This document shows positions 17,501 to 25,763 of a stretch of 64,000 bases of DNA, in pieces. The position numbers and the translations under genes are program-made. The notes beneath the pieces are model-generated. The model was given only the letters and a program-made list of their open reading frames with translations. It had not been told where the DNA came from and did no database searches. The stretch is from Spirosoma sp. KCTC 42546 (GTDB lineage Bacteria > Bacteroidota > Bacteroidia > Cytophagales > Spirosomataceae): contig NZ_CP041360.1 of NCBI RefSeq assembly GCF_006965485.1, positions 7,420,501-7,484,500 of the forward strand. The letters are read 5' to 3'. Within the stretch, counting starts at the first letter, position 1; the number at the start of each line of letters is the position of its first letter.

Positions 17501-20500
17501 ACCTCCTATACATTCGCGACGGGTGGAGGAGTGGTAGTAGGAACGCCGGGTTCATCGAACACCGCGAATGTAACCACGGCAGGTGGCTATACAGTGCGAG
17601 TGGCCAATGCTACGGGCTGTGTGAGTACCACCACTACCACAGTGGGCACCATCGTTGCGACCGTCACTGTCGACAACCCAACTACGGCAAACGGAGTAAA
17701 GAATGCAGCGTTTAGTCAGGACTTCAGCGCACAGGGGGGCACTTCTCCCCGTAGGTTCAGTGTGGCCAGTGGTAGCTTGCCAACAGGACTAAACTTATCG
17801 ACCACCGGTATCTTGTCGGGTACACCTACGCAAAGTGGTAGTTTCCCCATCACTGTACGAGCCACTGATGTCAATGGCTGTCCGGGTGTAGGTGCTACCT
17901 ATATCTTGACGATTGTGGATAACACCCCAATTATTGCAGGCTTTGCGGCTGTTAACGATGCGGTTTGTGCGGGTAGCCCTATTACCTTCACGGCTACAAT
18001 CAGCAATGTAACGGGGGCTTACAGCTACACACTCACCAACGGAATCAGCACCCCGACAACTGGTACCAAAACGAGTGCTTCCTTCAGCCAGACCCTAACT
18101 TCTGCGGGTTCAGGCAGCCAGAGCTTCAGGCTGATTATCAGCGACAACAACCAGTCGGCATCTGCCACTACTGATATAATGGTGAATGCATTGCCAACAC
18201 CTGGCCTGACCAACAATGGGCCGATCAGCTGCACCCTGCCTGCGGTGACCTTAACTGCCTCGGGCGGCAACTCCTACACGTTCACCACGAGTGGTAGCAC
18301 AATGATAGGCACGCCAGGGGCAGCTAACACAGTAGATGTGGGCACATCAGGCACCTATACGGTCAGAGTCGCTAATGCCAGTGGTTGTGTGAGTACCACC
18401 ACCACCACCGTTACCGGATCAATACCCACTATCACCGTTACCAACCCGACCACAAGAAGTGGCATCGTGAATGTAGCATTTAGCCAGAACTTTGCTGCTT
18501 CAGGTGGGGCAACTCCCCGTAGCTTCAGCGTAGCCAGCGGTAGTTTGCCGGATGGCCTGAGTTTATCGACTACCGGTAACCTGTCGGGTACACCCACCGA
18601 AGGAGGTAGCTTCACGATTGCCGTGGGCGCTACCGATGCCAACGGATGCTCTGGAGTGGGCGCGGCTTATGTGCTGACGATTACAGACAACACGCCCACC
18701 ATTGCCGATTTTGCCGCAGTGAACAACGCAGTTTGTGTGGGTAGTCCTGTCACCTTCACGGCTACAATCAGCAATGTAACAGGGACTTACAGCTACACAC
18801 TCACCAACGGAGTCAACACCCCAACAACCGGCACCAAAACGAGTGCTTCCTTCAGTCAGAATCTAACTTCTTCTGGGTCGGGCAATCAGAGTTTTACGCT
18901 CATTATTAGTGATAATGGCCAGTTATCGTCAGCAACTACCAATATAACGGTGAGTTCATTTCCTGTGGCCAGCCTGATTAACAATGGTCCCATCAGTTGT
19001 ACTTTGCCTGCGGTGACCTTAACCGCTTCGGGTGGTGACTCCTATACGTTTACCAACGGTGGAACTGTACTTGGTACACCAGGTTCAACGAACACAATAG
19101 AGGTGACTACCGCAGGTACCTATACGGTAAGAGTAGCCAATGCCAGTGGTTGTGTGAGTACCACTACCACAACAGTAACTGGCGCTATCGCTACGGTGTC
19201 GGTTAACAATCCCACCGTCACAACGGCCACTCAGGGGTCGGCTTTCAGTCAGGCTTTCACCGCCAGCGGTGGGACATCTCCCCGTAGTTTCAGTGTGGCC
19301 AGCGGTAACTTACCCGATGGGTTGAGTTTATCGACCACCGGCGTTTTATCGGGTACACCTACCGAGAGTGGTAGTTTTACCATCACCGTTCGAGTTACCG
19401 ATGCCAATGGCTGTTCGGGTGTGGGAGCTAATTACATCCTGACCATTACAGACAACACACCCACCATTGCTGATTTTGGAACGGTGAACACCAGTGTATG
19501 CGTGGGTAGCCCTATTACCTTCACTGCTACGGTGGGTAATGTGTCGGGATCGTACAACTACACACTCACCAATGGGATTGGTACACCGACCACTGGGCTG
19601 AAAACCGGTGCGGCTTTCAGCCAGGATCTGACCTCTTCTGAGTCAGGCAGCCAGAGTTTTACCCTACTTGTCAGAAACAATGGTCAGTTGGCCTCTGCAA
19701 CGACTGATGTAACCGTGAATTCATTACCGATACCCAGCCTAACTAACAATGGCCCCATCAGTTGCACGCTGCCTGCGGTGACCTTAACCGCTTCGGGTGG
19801 TGACTCCTATACGTTTACCAACGGTAGCGGGACGATATTGCCCGGCACCGGCAACACTCAGTCGATTACTACGGCTGGTACGTATTCTGTCACGGTGGCC
19901 AATGCCAGTGGTTGTGTGAGCAGCACCAGCACCACGGTTATCAGTAACGTCGTCGTGCCAGCTCTCAGCGTCAGCCCAACCAGTGCTACCCTAACCAACG
20001 CCAACCCGACCGCTACCCTGACTGCCAGCGGAACTGGCTCCTTCCTTTGGTCGACGGGCCAAACCTCGCCGATGATCTCGGTGACCACCAGTGGCAACTA
20101 CTCGGTCACCCTGACCAATGCCACGGGATGTACAGCTACTGCCAGTGTGCCGGTGGTGGGTTCGGATTTGACCATTACGCTGGATTTACCTCAGGCCAAC
20201 TTTGCTGCATCGGGTACAGCAGCAGTGGGCAACTTTGTGGTCAACGTCTTTGAGGTGGCGGGGTTGCCTACCTCATCGGGCAAAGTGACCATTACCATCA
20301 CGGCACCAGTAGGCTACACCATCTCATTTGCACCGACCCTGGCCAGTATCAATGTGTCGGGGGGAGGCACAGTGGCGGTCAATAATGGGCAGTGGTCAGT
20401 CACCAATACACTAGCGGCTCGACAACTGACCCTGACGATGAACTCAGGGACCTTTATTACGGGAGGTGGCGAATCGAGTTTAGGGTTTAGTATCACCCGA

Positions 20501-20620
20501 ACCACGGCTAACTCAGGCAGTACGGCCAGTATTACGGTCAATGTGGCCGATGATCTGACCATGACCTACGATGGCAATTTGTCCAATAACGTCTACGCCA
20601 GAATTATTAATGGGTTGTAA
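14558..20620 (+). CDS. Giant secreted LRR and Ig-like repeat protein, 2020 residues
   Basis: A signal peptide (about 1-31, SLLITLLCVGLLAQG) is followed by an LRR cap (MDLYTSTNGPNWTNHTGWG) and about twelve leucine-rich repeats of the LTGSIP type at residues 150-450, with 24-residue units mixed with shorter ones. Next come CUB/SprB-like adhesive modules, including two near-identical copies 219 bp apart (from about 16447 and 16666). Four copies of a 255-256-residue unit follow (778-1797), each made of a putative Ig (He_PIG) domain with LSTTGxLSGTPT, a middle module, and an NNGPISCTLP module. The C-terminal 150 residues are another beta-sandwich. I see no T9SS YPNP-type tail, so the export route after Sec is unclear. 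Adhesion or glycan and protein binding at the cell surface is inferred from architecture. Confidence 0.85.
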   Translation: MTPLLQLTHCTILRVHSLLITLLCVGLLAQGKPIGSSTPMIDAITDSTTVDSIRAGYTDLSGGTDRLLRDGWLTSDGPKVMHPAGAASFEIVHNGVKKISETKARLEAAPLSTLDYQPLMDLYTSTNGPNWTNHTGWGNGTDPCTGNGGQPWFGLTCDNGRVNEVSLTSNNLVGSLPASLSGLTGLTVLRINQNSQLGGSIPTGLINLTVLTDIELDNNALTGSIPTDLTTLTNLRYLYLHHNQLTGSIPANLPTNLQYLELQHNQLTGSLPANLFAMTSIQYIILSANQLTGTIPGNLSALTSLLNFNVSENQLTGNIPTSLPTSLQGFELQDNQLTGSIPTNLPKNIERLNLNDNRLTGSIPTNLNTLTKLIEINLYNNQLTGGIPTNLPTSLQSIDLNKNQLTGNIPASLGALPNLKALNLSTNQLSGCFPASLTALCGEGHTIYLSNNPGLPGEGDFNTFCNTGVGSDGFLAQASADQAEVCVQSVVSLSANGGSGYTYNWISPAGAMLSSSSDQTVSATLTTSGVKTFTVVISSGQSCSSTATLRITANSLPTARLESNGILTCADPSVRLTATGGTSYTFVNSSGEVLAESGNILTVTTPGTYSVRVGNANGCVSTTSTTVLGDTDPPTATILAPASSTITCTTTSLSLTATGGGTYRWDNNTTSAIRTVTAAGSYSVTVRAPNGCTAVATQVIMGNTDPPTATILTPASSTITCTTTSLSLTATGGGTYRWDNNTTNAIRTVTASGTYSVSVIAPNGCISVATQVIMGNTATVSVSNPSTTTANQGTFFSQTFLASGGLTPRSFSLASGSLPDGLSLSTTGVLSGTPTQGGSFTITVRATDANGCSGIGASYVMTVASNTPIITDFAAVNTSMCVGSPFTFTATIGNVTGNYNYTLTNGINLPSMGVKSGTAFSLNVTPSGSGNQSYTLVISDNGQAASAIANITVSPFPVPSLSNNGPVSCTMTTVTLTASGGTSYTFATGGGVVVGTPGSSNTANVTTAGGYTVRVANATGCVSTTTTTVGTIVATVTVDNPTTANGVKNAAFSQDFSAQGGTSPRRFSVASGSLPTGLNLSTTGILSGTPTQSGSFPITVRATDVNGCPGVGATYILTIVDNTPIIAGFAAVNDAVCAGSPITFTATISNVTGAYSYTLTNGISTPTTGTKTSASFSQTLTSAGSGSQSFRLIISDNNQSASATTDIMVNALPTPGLTNNGPISCTLPAVTLTASGGNSYTFTTSGSTMIGTPGAANTVDVGTSGTYTVRVANASGCVSTTTTTVTGSIPTITVTNPTTRSGIVNVAFSQNFAASGGATPRSFSVASGSLPDGLSLSTTGNLSGTPTEGGSFTIAVGATDANGCSGVGAAYVLTITDNTPTIADFAAVNNAVCVGSPVTFTATISNVTGTYSYTLTNGVNTPTTGTKTSASFSQNLTSSGSGNQSFTLIISDNGQLSSATTNITVSSFPVASLINNGPISCTLPAVTLTASGGDSYTFTNGGTVLGTPGSTNTIEVTTAGTYTVRVANASGCVSTTTTTVTGAIATVSVNNPTVTTATQGSAFSQAFTASGGTSPRSFSVASGNLPDGLSLSTTGVLSGTPTESGSFTITVRVTDANGCSGVGANYILTITDNTPTIADFGTVNTSVCVGSPITFTATVGNVSGSYNYTLTNGIGTPTTGLKTGAAFSQDLTSSESGSQSFTLLVRNNGQLASATTDVTVNSLPIPSLTNNGPISCTLPAVTLTASGGDSYTFTNGSGTILPGTGNTQSITTAGTYSVTVANASGCVSSTSTTVISNVVVPALSVSPTSATLTNANPTATLTASGTGSFLWSTGQTSPMISVTTSGNYSVTLTNATGCTATASVPVVGSDLTITLDLPQANFAASGTAAVGNFVVNVFEVAGLPTSSGKVTITITAPVGYTISFAPTLASINVSGGGTVAVNNGQWSVTNTLAARQLTLTMNSGTFITGGGESSLGFSITRTTANSGSTASITVNVADDLTMTYDGNLSNNVYARIINGL
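16889..19950 (+). repeat. Four tandem 765-768-bp coding repeats
   Basis: Equivalent codons fall at 16889, 17657, 18425 and 19190, giving periods of 768, 768 and 765 bp. Each unit encodes three beta-sandwich modules. Protein sequence is strongly conserved between units while many third positions differ, so the copies are old or under selection rather than freshly made. Confidence 0.9.
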
Positions 20621-20882
20621 GCGCAAAAGTTGATCGGTAGTTAGAAAGCAGAACTGATCTTTATACCGCCTGATTTCAGCCATTTTTTAGTAAAATGGAA
20701 CGAGAGTGACAAAGAATGCTACGAGAATGCTAGCGGTTAAGCGGGCATTTTCGGTATTTGCCATCGTATTTAACGATCATTTCGTTGCCTGTATCGCCCC
20801 CCCGTTGGAGTAGATAGTCAGGCGGTTCGCAAGGCTATCGTTACGTGCGTTTTAGTATCATTATCTAACCCATATTTACTCC

Positions 20883-23800
20883 ATGAACTCAATGTTTACC
20901 TACATGCCGAGGCTGTATGCCATTGGGCACAGCTTTTTTATTGGCCTCCTTTGTTTATTGGGAAGCCTGACCACTGTACTTGGCCTATCGCTACCAACGA
21001 GCGTCAACACGATTGGCGAGGTACCAAAAATTAGCGACGGAACTGGTTTACGACCCGTACTAGTCTCCTCGGCTACACGTGCAGCAGCTAACCTGTCGGC
21101 ACCGGTCTCGGTTTCGGCGGTTGAGGCCAACAAGTGCTATCGACTCGTGTCCCGACTCAGCAGCAAAGTGCTGGGCGTGGAAGGAACCGCCCAGAGCGAT
21201 GGCGACAAACTCACCCAGCAGACCGACGCCAACAAACTCACCCAGGGCTGGCGATTCATCGCTTCCGGCGGGGACTACTACAGCATCCAGGTGTTGTCTA
21301 CCCAGAAAGGCATTCAGGTGGCCAATTCCTCGACGGCCGATGATGCCTTGGCGGAGCAATGGACGTATTGGGGCGGTGGGCATCAGCAGTGGCGGTTGGC
21401 GCGCAACACGGAGGGCTATTTCACCTTCACCAACCGCAATTCGGGCAAGGCCCTCACGGTTCGCAATGCCAGCACGGCTGAGGGAGCCCCCATCAGCCAG
21501 CTGACCCTGGGATCGGGACAACAGCAGCAGTGGAGTATTGAGGAGCGTAGTTGTACGGCCACTGCCGCCAATCAGTCGCCTGTAGCCGTGGCTACCTCCA
21601 CTTCGCTAACAGGAACCTCGCCCCTGAGCGTGACCTTTACCGGCAACAAATCCTACGATCCCGACGGTGACCCCATTACCTACGAATGGAACTTTGGTGA
21701 CGGCAGCGCTTTTTCCACCGAAGCGAACCCCGTGAAGGTATTCACGGCGAAGGCCGGGAGTCAGGGTGTTGGGTTGATTCTTAACTATACAGTTCAGTTG
21801 ACGGTCATCGATAGTAAAGGGCTGCGGAGCCCGGTTCAGACATTTTCGGTCAAGCTCAACAATAGTAACCCAACGGTTAAGATCACCAACCCAATCAACA
21901 ATGCTAAATATCCCCTCGACAAGTCCACCAGCTATACCCTGGGCGCTACGGTCACTGGCAGCATCAGTTCTCAACTCTGGCAGGTGAAGCTACGCCACAA
22001 CAACCGCGAACAGCTTGTAAAAACCACGTCAGGAGCGAATCCGGTTATCGACATCTCGCCCGTAGGCTGCGACGGAGAAGACTATTATTACGTGATTACA
22101 GTGAAAGTGACGGATTTCAATAATCTTTCGGGCCAGGATTCAGTCAAGATTTACCCGGATTGTAACTCACCTAAATTGACCGTTACTGGCCTAACAGCGA
22201 CTACGCTCAGTAGCAGCAGTGTGCGGCTCAACTGGACCAACCCTACCCTACCCTTCGACAAAGTGCTGGTGGTAGGCCGAGCGGGCTCAGGTCTTACGGA
22301 CATTCCGCTCGAACCTAATTATACGGCCAATCCCAGCTTCACGGGTAACGGGTCTGACTTGCCGGGTGGCGGCAAGGTGCTCTATCAGGGTACGTCGACC
22401 TCGGTAGTGGTAACCGACCTGACGGCAGGGCAACCCTATTATTTCCGGGTGTATGCCCATGCAGGCAACGGCTGGTCGGGGGGCGTAGAAGTTAGTGCTA
22501 CTCCGGTAGCAGTCACCGCCAACCGTCCTCCCGTTGTTGTTGCCACCACTTCCCCGTTAACGGGCAGTTCGCCCCTGAGCGTGACCTTCACCGGCGACAA
22601 ATCCTATGACCCCGACGGCGATCAGCTTTTCTATGAGTGGGCGTTTAGTGATGGCACCTACTTGAACGTAGCCAATCCCGTGAAGGTGTTCACGACACAA
22701 ACAGGGCAGCATGGATCAGGTACAATAACAAGTTATACCGCTCAGCTCACGGTAACCGATAGCAAAGGGCAACGAAGTACCAGCCAGGTATTCAACATTT
22801 CGCTCACCAATACCGCTCCAACGGCCAAAATCACCAATCCGGTCGCTACTACCAAGTATGCCCTTGATAAGAGTACCAGTTATACGCTGGCCGCTACTAT
22901 TACAAATGCAGGCTCCAGCAATTCTATACTATGGCGAGTAAAACTGCGCCGGGGCAATAGCGAGCAACTGGTGACTACGCGGTCGGATATCAATCCTGTC
23001 ATTGATATTTCGCCCGTAGGCTGCGATGGTGTGGATACCTATTACGTGATTACACTGAATGTGACAGGGATTGGCGGTACTACGTCGGCGCAGGATTCGG
23101 TCAAGATCTATCCCGACTGCAACTCATCCAAGCTTACTATTACCGGCCTGACAGCGACTACGCTCAGTAGCAGCAGTGTGCGGCTCAACTGGACCAACCC
23201 TACCCTACCCTTCGACAAAGTGCTGGTGGTAGGCCGAGCGGGCTCAGGTCTTACGGACATTCCGCTCGAACCTAATTATACGGCCAATCCCAGCTTCACG
23301 GGTAACGGGTCTGACTTGCCGGGTGGCGGCAAGGTGCTCTATCAGGGTACGTCGACCTCGGTAGTGGTAACCGACCTGACGGCAGGGCAACCCTATTATT
23401 TCCGGGTGTATGCCCATGCAGGCAACGGCTGGTCGGGAGGTGTAGAAGTTAGTGCTACTCCGGTAGCAGTCACGTCGTCGGCACCGGTCTCGGTTTCGGC
23501 GGTTGAGGCCAACAAGTGCTATCGACTCGTGTCCCGACTCAGCGGCAAAGTGCTGGGCGTGGAAGGAACCGCCCAGAGCGATGGCGACAAACTCACCCAG
23601 CAGACCGACGCCAACAAACTCACCCAGGGCTGGCGATTCATCGCTTCCGGCGGGGACTACTACAGCATCCAGGTGTTGTCTACCCAGAAAGGCATTCAGG
23701 TGGCCAATTCCTCGACGGCCGATGATGCCTTGGCGGAGCAATGGACGTATTGGGGCGGTGGGCATCAGCAGTGGCGGTTGGCGCGCAACACGGAGGGCTA

Positions 23801-24224
23801 TTTCACCTTCACCAACCGCAATTCGGGCAAGGCCCTCACGGTTCGCAATGCCAGCACGGCTGAGGGAGCCCCCATCAGCCAGCTGACCCTGGGATCGGGA
23901 CAACAGCAGCAGTGGAGTATTGAGGAGAAAACCTGTCCGACCGGGGCCAGAGTGGGCGCTTTGGAAACGGGGGTGTCGTTCAAACTATGGCCTAACCCAG
24001 CCCGCGACCATGTGCTGATCGACCTAAGCCCCGCTAGTGGCCAACCTATAGGACTACAACTTAACGATCTTATGGGCCGTACACTTGAGCAGACGCAGTT
24101 GGAGACTGCTCCTATAGAGCCGTACCGCGTCAACACGAGCCAATTGCCTGACGGCCTTTACCTGATTCGGCTTACGCCTGCCGGGCAATCGCCCACAACG
24201 TTGCGGCTGTTGATACAGCGCTAG
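20883..24224 (+). CDS. Secreted ricin-lectin / PKD / FN3 protein with T9SS type A tail
   Basis: The 1113-residue protein has a signal peptide (about 14-40), then a ricin-type beta-trefoil (NKCYRLVSRLSSKVLGVEG ... QQQQWSIEE, about 80-222), PKD domain 1 (LTGTSPLSVTFTGNKSYDPDG), a beta module ending DSVKIYPDCNS, FN3 domain 1, PKD domain 2, the same beta module, FN3 domain 2, a second ricin trefoil and a C-terminal T9SS type A sorting domain (FKLWPNPARDHVLIDL ... LPDGLYLIRL). T9SS cargo is moved across the outer membrane and anchored or released. Glycan binding is likely from the QxW trefoils; no catalytic domain is seen. The two ricin domains and the two FN3 domains are almost identical at DNA level. 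It follows the LRR/Ig gene by 262 bp. Confidence 0.9.
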   Translation: MNSMFTYMPRLYAIGHSFFIGLLCLLGSLTTVLGLSLPTSVNTIGEVPKISDGTGLRPVLVSSATRAAANLSAPVSVSAVEANKCYRLVSRLSSKVLGVEGTAQSDGDKLTQQTDANKLTQGWRFIASGGDYYSIQVLSTQKGIQVANSSTADDALAEQWTYWGGGHQQWRLARNTEGYFTFTNRNSGKALTVRNASTAEGAPISQLTLGSGQQQQWSIEERSCTATAANQSPVAVATSTSLTGTSPLSVTFTGNKSYDPDGDPITYEWNFGDGSAFSTEANPVKVFTAKAGSQGVGLILNYTVQLTVIDSKGLRSPVQTFSVKLNNSNPTVKITNPINNAKYPLDKSTSYTLGATVTGSISSQLWQVKLRHNNREQLVKTTSGANPVIDISPVGCDGEDYYYVITVKVTDFNNLSGQDSVKIYPDCNSPKLTVTGLTATTLSSSSVRLNWTNPTLPFDKVLVVGRAGSGLTDIPLEPNYTANPSFTGNGSDLPGGGKVLYQGTSTSVVVTDLTAGQPYYFRVYAHAGNGWSGGVEVSATPVAVTANRPPVVVATTSPLTGSSPLSVTFTGDKSYDPDGDQLFYEWAFSDGTYLNVANPVKVFTTQTGQHGSGTITSYTAQLTVTDSKGQRSTSQVFNISLTNTAPTAKITNPVATTKYALDKSTSYTLAATITNAGSSNSILWRVKLRRGNSEQLVTTRSDINPVIDISPVGCDGVDTYYVITLNVTGIGGTTSAQDSVKIYPDCNSSKLTITGLTATTLSSSSVRLNWTNPTLPFDKVLVVGRAGSGLTDIPLEPNYTANPSFTGNGSDLPGGGKVLYQGTSTSVVVTDLTAGQPYYFRVYAHAGNGWSGGVEVSATPVAVTSSAPVSVSAVEANKCYRLVSRLSGKVLGVEGTAQSDGDKLTQQTDANKLTQGWRFIASGGDYYSIQVLSTQKGIQVANSSTADDALAEQWTYWGGGHQQWRLARNTEGYFTFTNRNSGKALTVRNASTAEGAPISQLTLGSGQQQQWSIEEKTCPTGARVGALETGVSFKLWPNPARDHVLIDLSPASGQPIGLQLNDLMGRTLEQTQLETAPIEPYRVNTSQLPDGLYLIRLTPAGQSPTTLRLLIQR
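21095..21545 (+). repeat. First copy of a 451-bp duplicated ricin-domain segment
   Basis: This segment recurs at 23477-23927 with a constant offset of 2382 bp. The only difference I see is A to G in the codon pair encoding LSS versus LSG. Such identity across silent sites indicates very recent duplication or gene conversion. Confidence 0.9.
22194..22516 (+). repeat. First copy of a 323-bp duplicated FN3-domain segment
   Basis: This segment recurs at 23151-23473 with a constant offset of 957 bp and two visible silent changes near its end (GGGGGGCGTAG versus GGGAGGTGTAG). Confidence 0.9.
23151..23927 (+). repeat. Adjoining second copies of the FN3 and ricin segments
   Basis: The second FN3 copy (23151-23473) and the second ricin copy (23477-23927) are separated by only three bases, although their first copies are about 650 bp apart and in the opposite order. 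The 3' half of the gene is thus a mosaic made from two separate source segments. Confidence 0.88.
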
Positions 24225-24281
24225 CAATGATACCTTTCCAACTATATATACACCCAGGTGATCAATAGCTTGTATGTTTTT

Positions 24282-24308
24282 AGGGCAACTCATGGAGTTG
24301 CCCTTTTT
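24282..24308 (+). terminator. Intrinsic terminator of the ricin/PKD protein gene
   Basis: AGGGCAACT (24282-24290), loop CATGG and AGTTGCCCT (24296-24304) give a perfect 9-bp stem with a T tail. A second, imperfect stem (CCAAC...GTTGG, 24417-24440, followed by TTGTTTT) lies about 110 bp further; the rest of 24309-24589 shows nothing else. Confidence 0.88.
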
Positions 24309-24589
24309 GTTTTGTTTCCTCTACCGGGAGAATAGTTCAGGCTTATTTAAAACTTTCTTATTACCAGCCTGTTATACGTTCGTTGAATCCAAACTTATAT
24401 GTTCGGTTCCTTACAGCCAACCCCCGTCTATGGGAGTTGGTTGTTTTATCGCTCCTCCCTTGTTTGTTCAAACTAGTACCTCACAGGGCTACGAAGCCTG
24501 ATCGGTCAATACCTAGTTTACAAGCCCTAAGTCAGTCGTACTAAATCACCCTTACTTCACCCTAAAGGCATTTAACCCAATTTTCACTC

Positions 24590-24796
24590 ATGGCAACCAA
24601 CACACTAGTCATTGTTACCGGATATGGTTCTATTACACCGAAGCCGTGGAGAAAAGCTTATTTAAACAGTAGCGAGGAAAACGCTAGTCAGCGATTTATC
24701 AAAGAGCATCCGGGCGTGCGCGATACAAGTGTTGTGAGCATCAGCTTCGACGATGAGTTTTCGATTGGTGCCCGGGGCGAAATTTCAACCAATTAG
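24590..24796 (+). CDS. Small protein of unknown function, 68 residues
   Basis: The frame runs from ATG 24590 to a TAG at 24794 and encodes a soluble, charged peptide beginning MATNTLVIVTGYGSITPKPW and ending SIGARGEISTN, with no signal peptide or membrane segment. The composition looks protein-like, without the runs of rare residues seen in shadow frames, and no longer frame overlaps it. I do not recognise a family. It stands alone, more than 350 bp from the gene before and almost 500 bp from the gene after. Confidence is moderate because of its size. Confidence 0.5.
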   Translation: MATNTLVIVTGYGSITPKPWRKAYLNSSEENASQRFIKEHPGVRDTSVVSISFDDEFSIGARGEISTN

Positions 24797-25291
24797 ACAC
24801 ATTGCTATCCATACGGTCAGTAAATCTGGATCGGTCAGTATGCATTACCTATAGCAGCCCAGGCTATTTTATAAATTCAGAGGCAATTATCATTCTGGAA
24901 ACCTGGTTATGGACTGTAGACCTGGCAGCGGGCGTGTAGAGAAAATCCAGTTTGCCATTCTCATTGTTGGTAGATAAGCGGGTTCCAAACCTATAAAAGG
25001 CTCAGCCGGAGCCTCTTTCCATTGGCCGTGTGGATGGAGTAGGCAACTTAATGAAGCTTATCTTCAGCTCCACTAACTGGCAATTTCTTTTAATTCATAG
25101 AGGAGAGTTCGTTCCTGATTTTTCATTCTATAAACAAGCATTCACCAAACACTCAGGCACGCTAACCTGTTAAACTCTGGAAAGATAAATCGACGAAGGA
25201 CAATGAAGGAACAGGATCAAGTATCCTGTATGTCTTTCAGTATTAAAATTTATTGGAATTATTTCTGGAAGGTGATTAATATAACAGGGCT
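24797..25291. other. Intergenic stretch without a convincing gene
   Basis: The stretch holds a small hairpin AGGCTC-AGCCG-GAGCCT at 24998-25014 with a short pyrimidine tail, a possible weak terminator. A 40-codon frame at 25051-25173 has no supporting features. The promoter of the DoxX gene should lie near the 3' end. Confidence 0.5.
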
Positions 25292-25678
25292 ATGGACGAG
25301 AAAACTGTAAAAAAAGTAGCAAGGATCGTTTTAGGAGGTTCTTTAGTTTTTGCTGGCATAAGCCATTTGACGTTTGCCAGGAAGGAATTCAGAGCGCAAG
25401 TCCCGGATTGGGTCCCGGTAAAGAAAGATGATACCGTGATCTATTCGGGCATAGCCGAAATAGCGTTGGGTAGTAGTTTGATACTGACGGACGAAAAGCA
25501 CCAGCAAGATGTTGGAAAAGTAGCGGCCACTTTTTTCACAGCTGTTTTCCCAGGCAACGTTTCTCAGTTCGTGAATAAACGAAGCGCATTCGGTTTGGAT
25601 ACGGACCTAAAACGGTTTGTACGCTTATTTTTCCAACCAGCCCTTATTTTTTGGGCGTTGAAGAGCACAGATAAATAG
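25292..25678 (+). CDS. DoxX-family small membrane protein
   Basis: The 128-residue protein has four hydrophobic stretches (VARIVLGGSLVFAGISHLTF, TVIYSGIAEIALGSSLIL, KVAATFFTAVFPGNVSQFV and FVRLFFQPALIFWALKS), the size and pattern of DoxX-like four-helix membrane proteins. The FAGISHLTFARKEFRAQVPDWVP segment is characteristic of this group in many bacteria. Biochemical function is generally unknown; some relatives link to redox stress. The gene appears monocistronic. Confidence 0.78.
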   Translation: MDEKTVKKVARIVLGGSLVFAGISHLTFARKEFRAQVPDWVPVKKDDTVIYSGIAEIALGSSLILTDEKHQQDVGKVAATFFTAVFPGNVSQFVNKRSAFGLDTDLKRFVRLFFQPALIFWALKSTDK

Positions 25679-25763
25679 TAAGCGTGCTGAACAGGCTTAT
25701 ACCGTTAGTAATCCTGAAAAATACGGGCGTGGCCTGCTGAAACAGTGATTAGTTGGGGATAAA

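Noticed and set aside
16889..19950. The regular 768-bp spacing was first considered as a possible CRISPR or satellite array
   Set aside because: The repeats are in-frame protein modules with no spacers or short direct repeats.
23244..23903. A 219-codon open frame on the minus strand opposite the ricin/FN3 region, and a shorter twin at 21060-21521
   Set aside because: Both are antisense shadows of the duplicated ricin segment; they exist twice because the coding DNA was duplicated, and have no signal, domain or start site support.
25051..25173. A 40-codon frame beginning MKLIFSSTNW upstream of the DoxX gene
   Set aside because: No hydrophobic or domain pattern beyond chance and no neighbour that would explain it.
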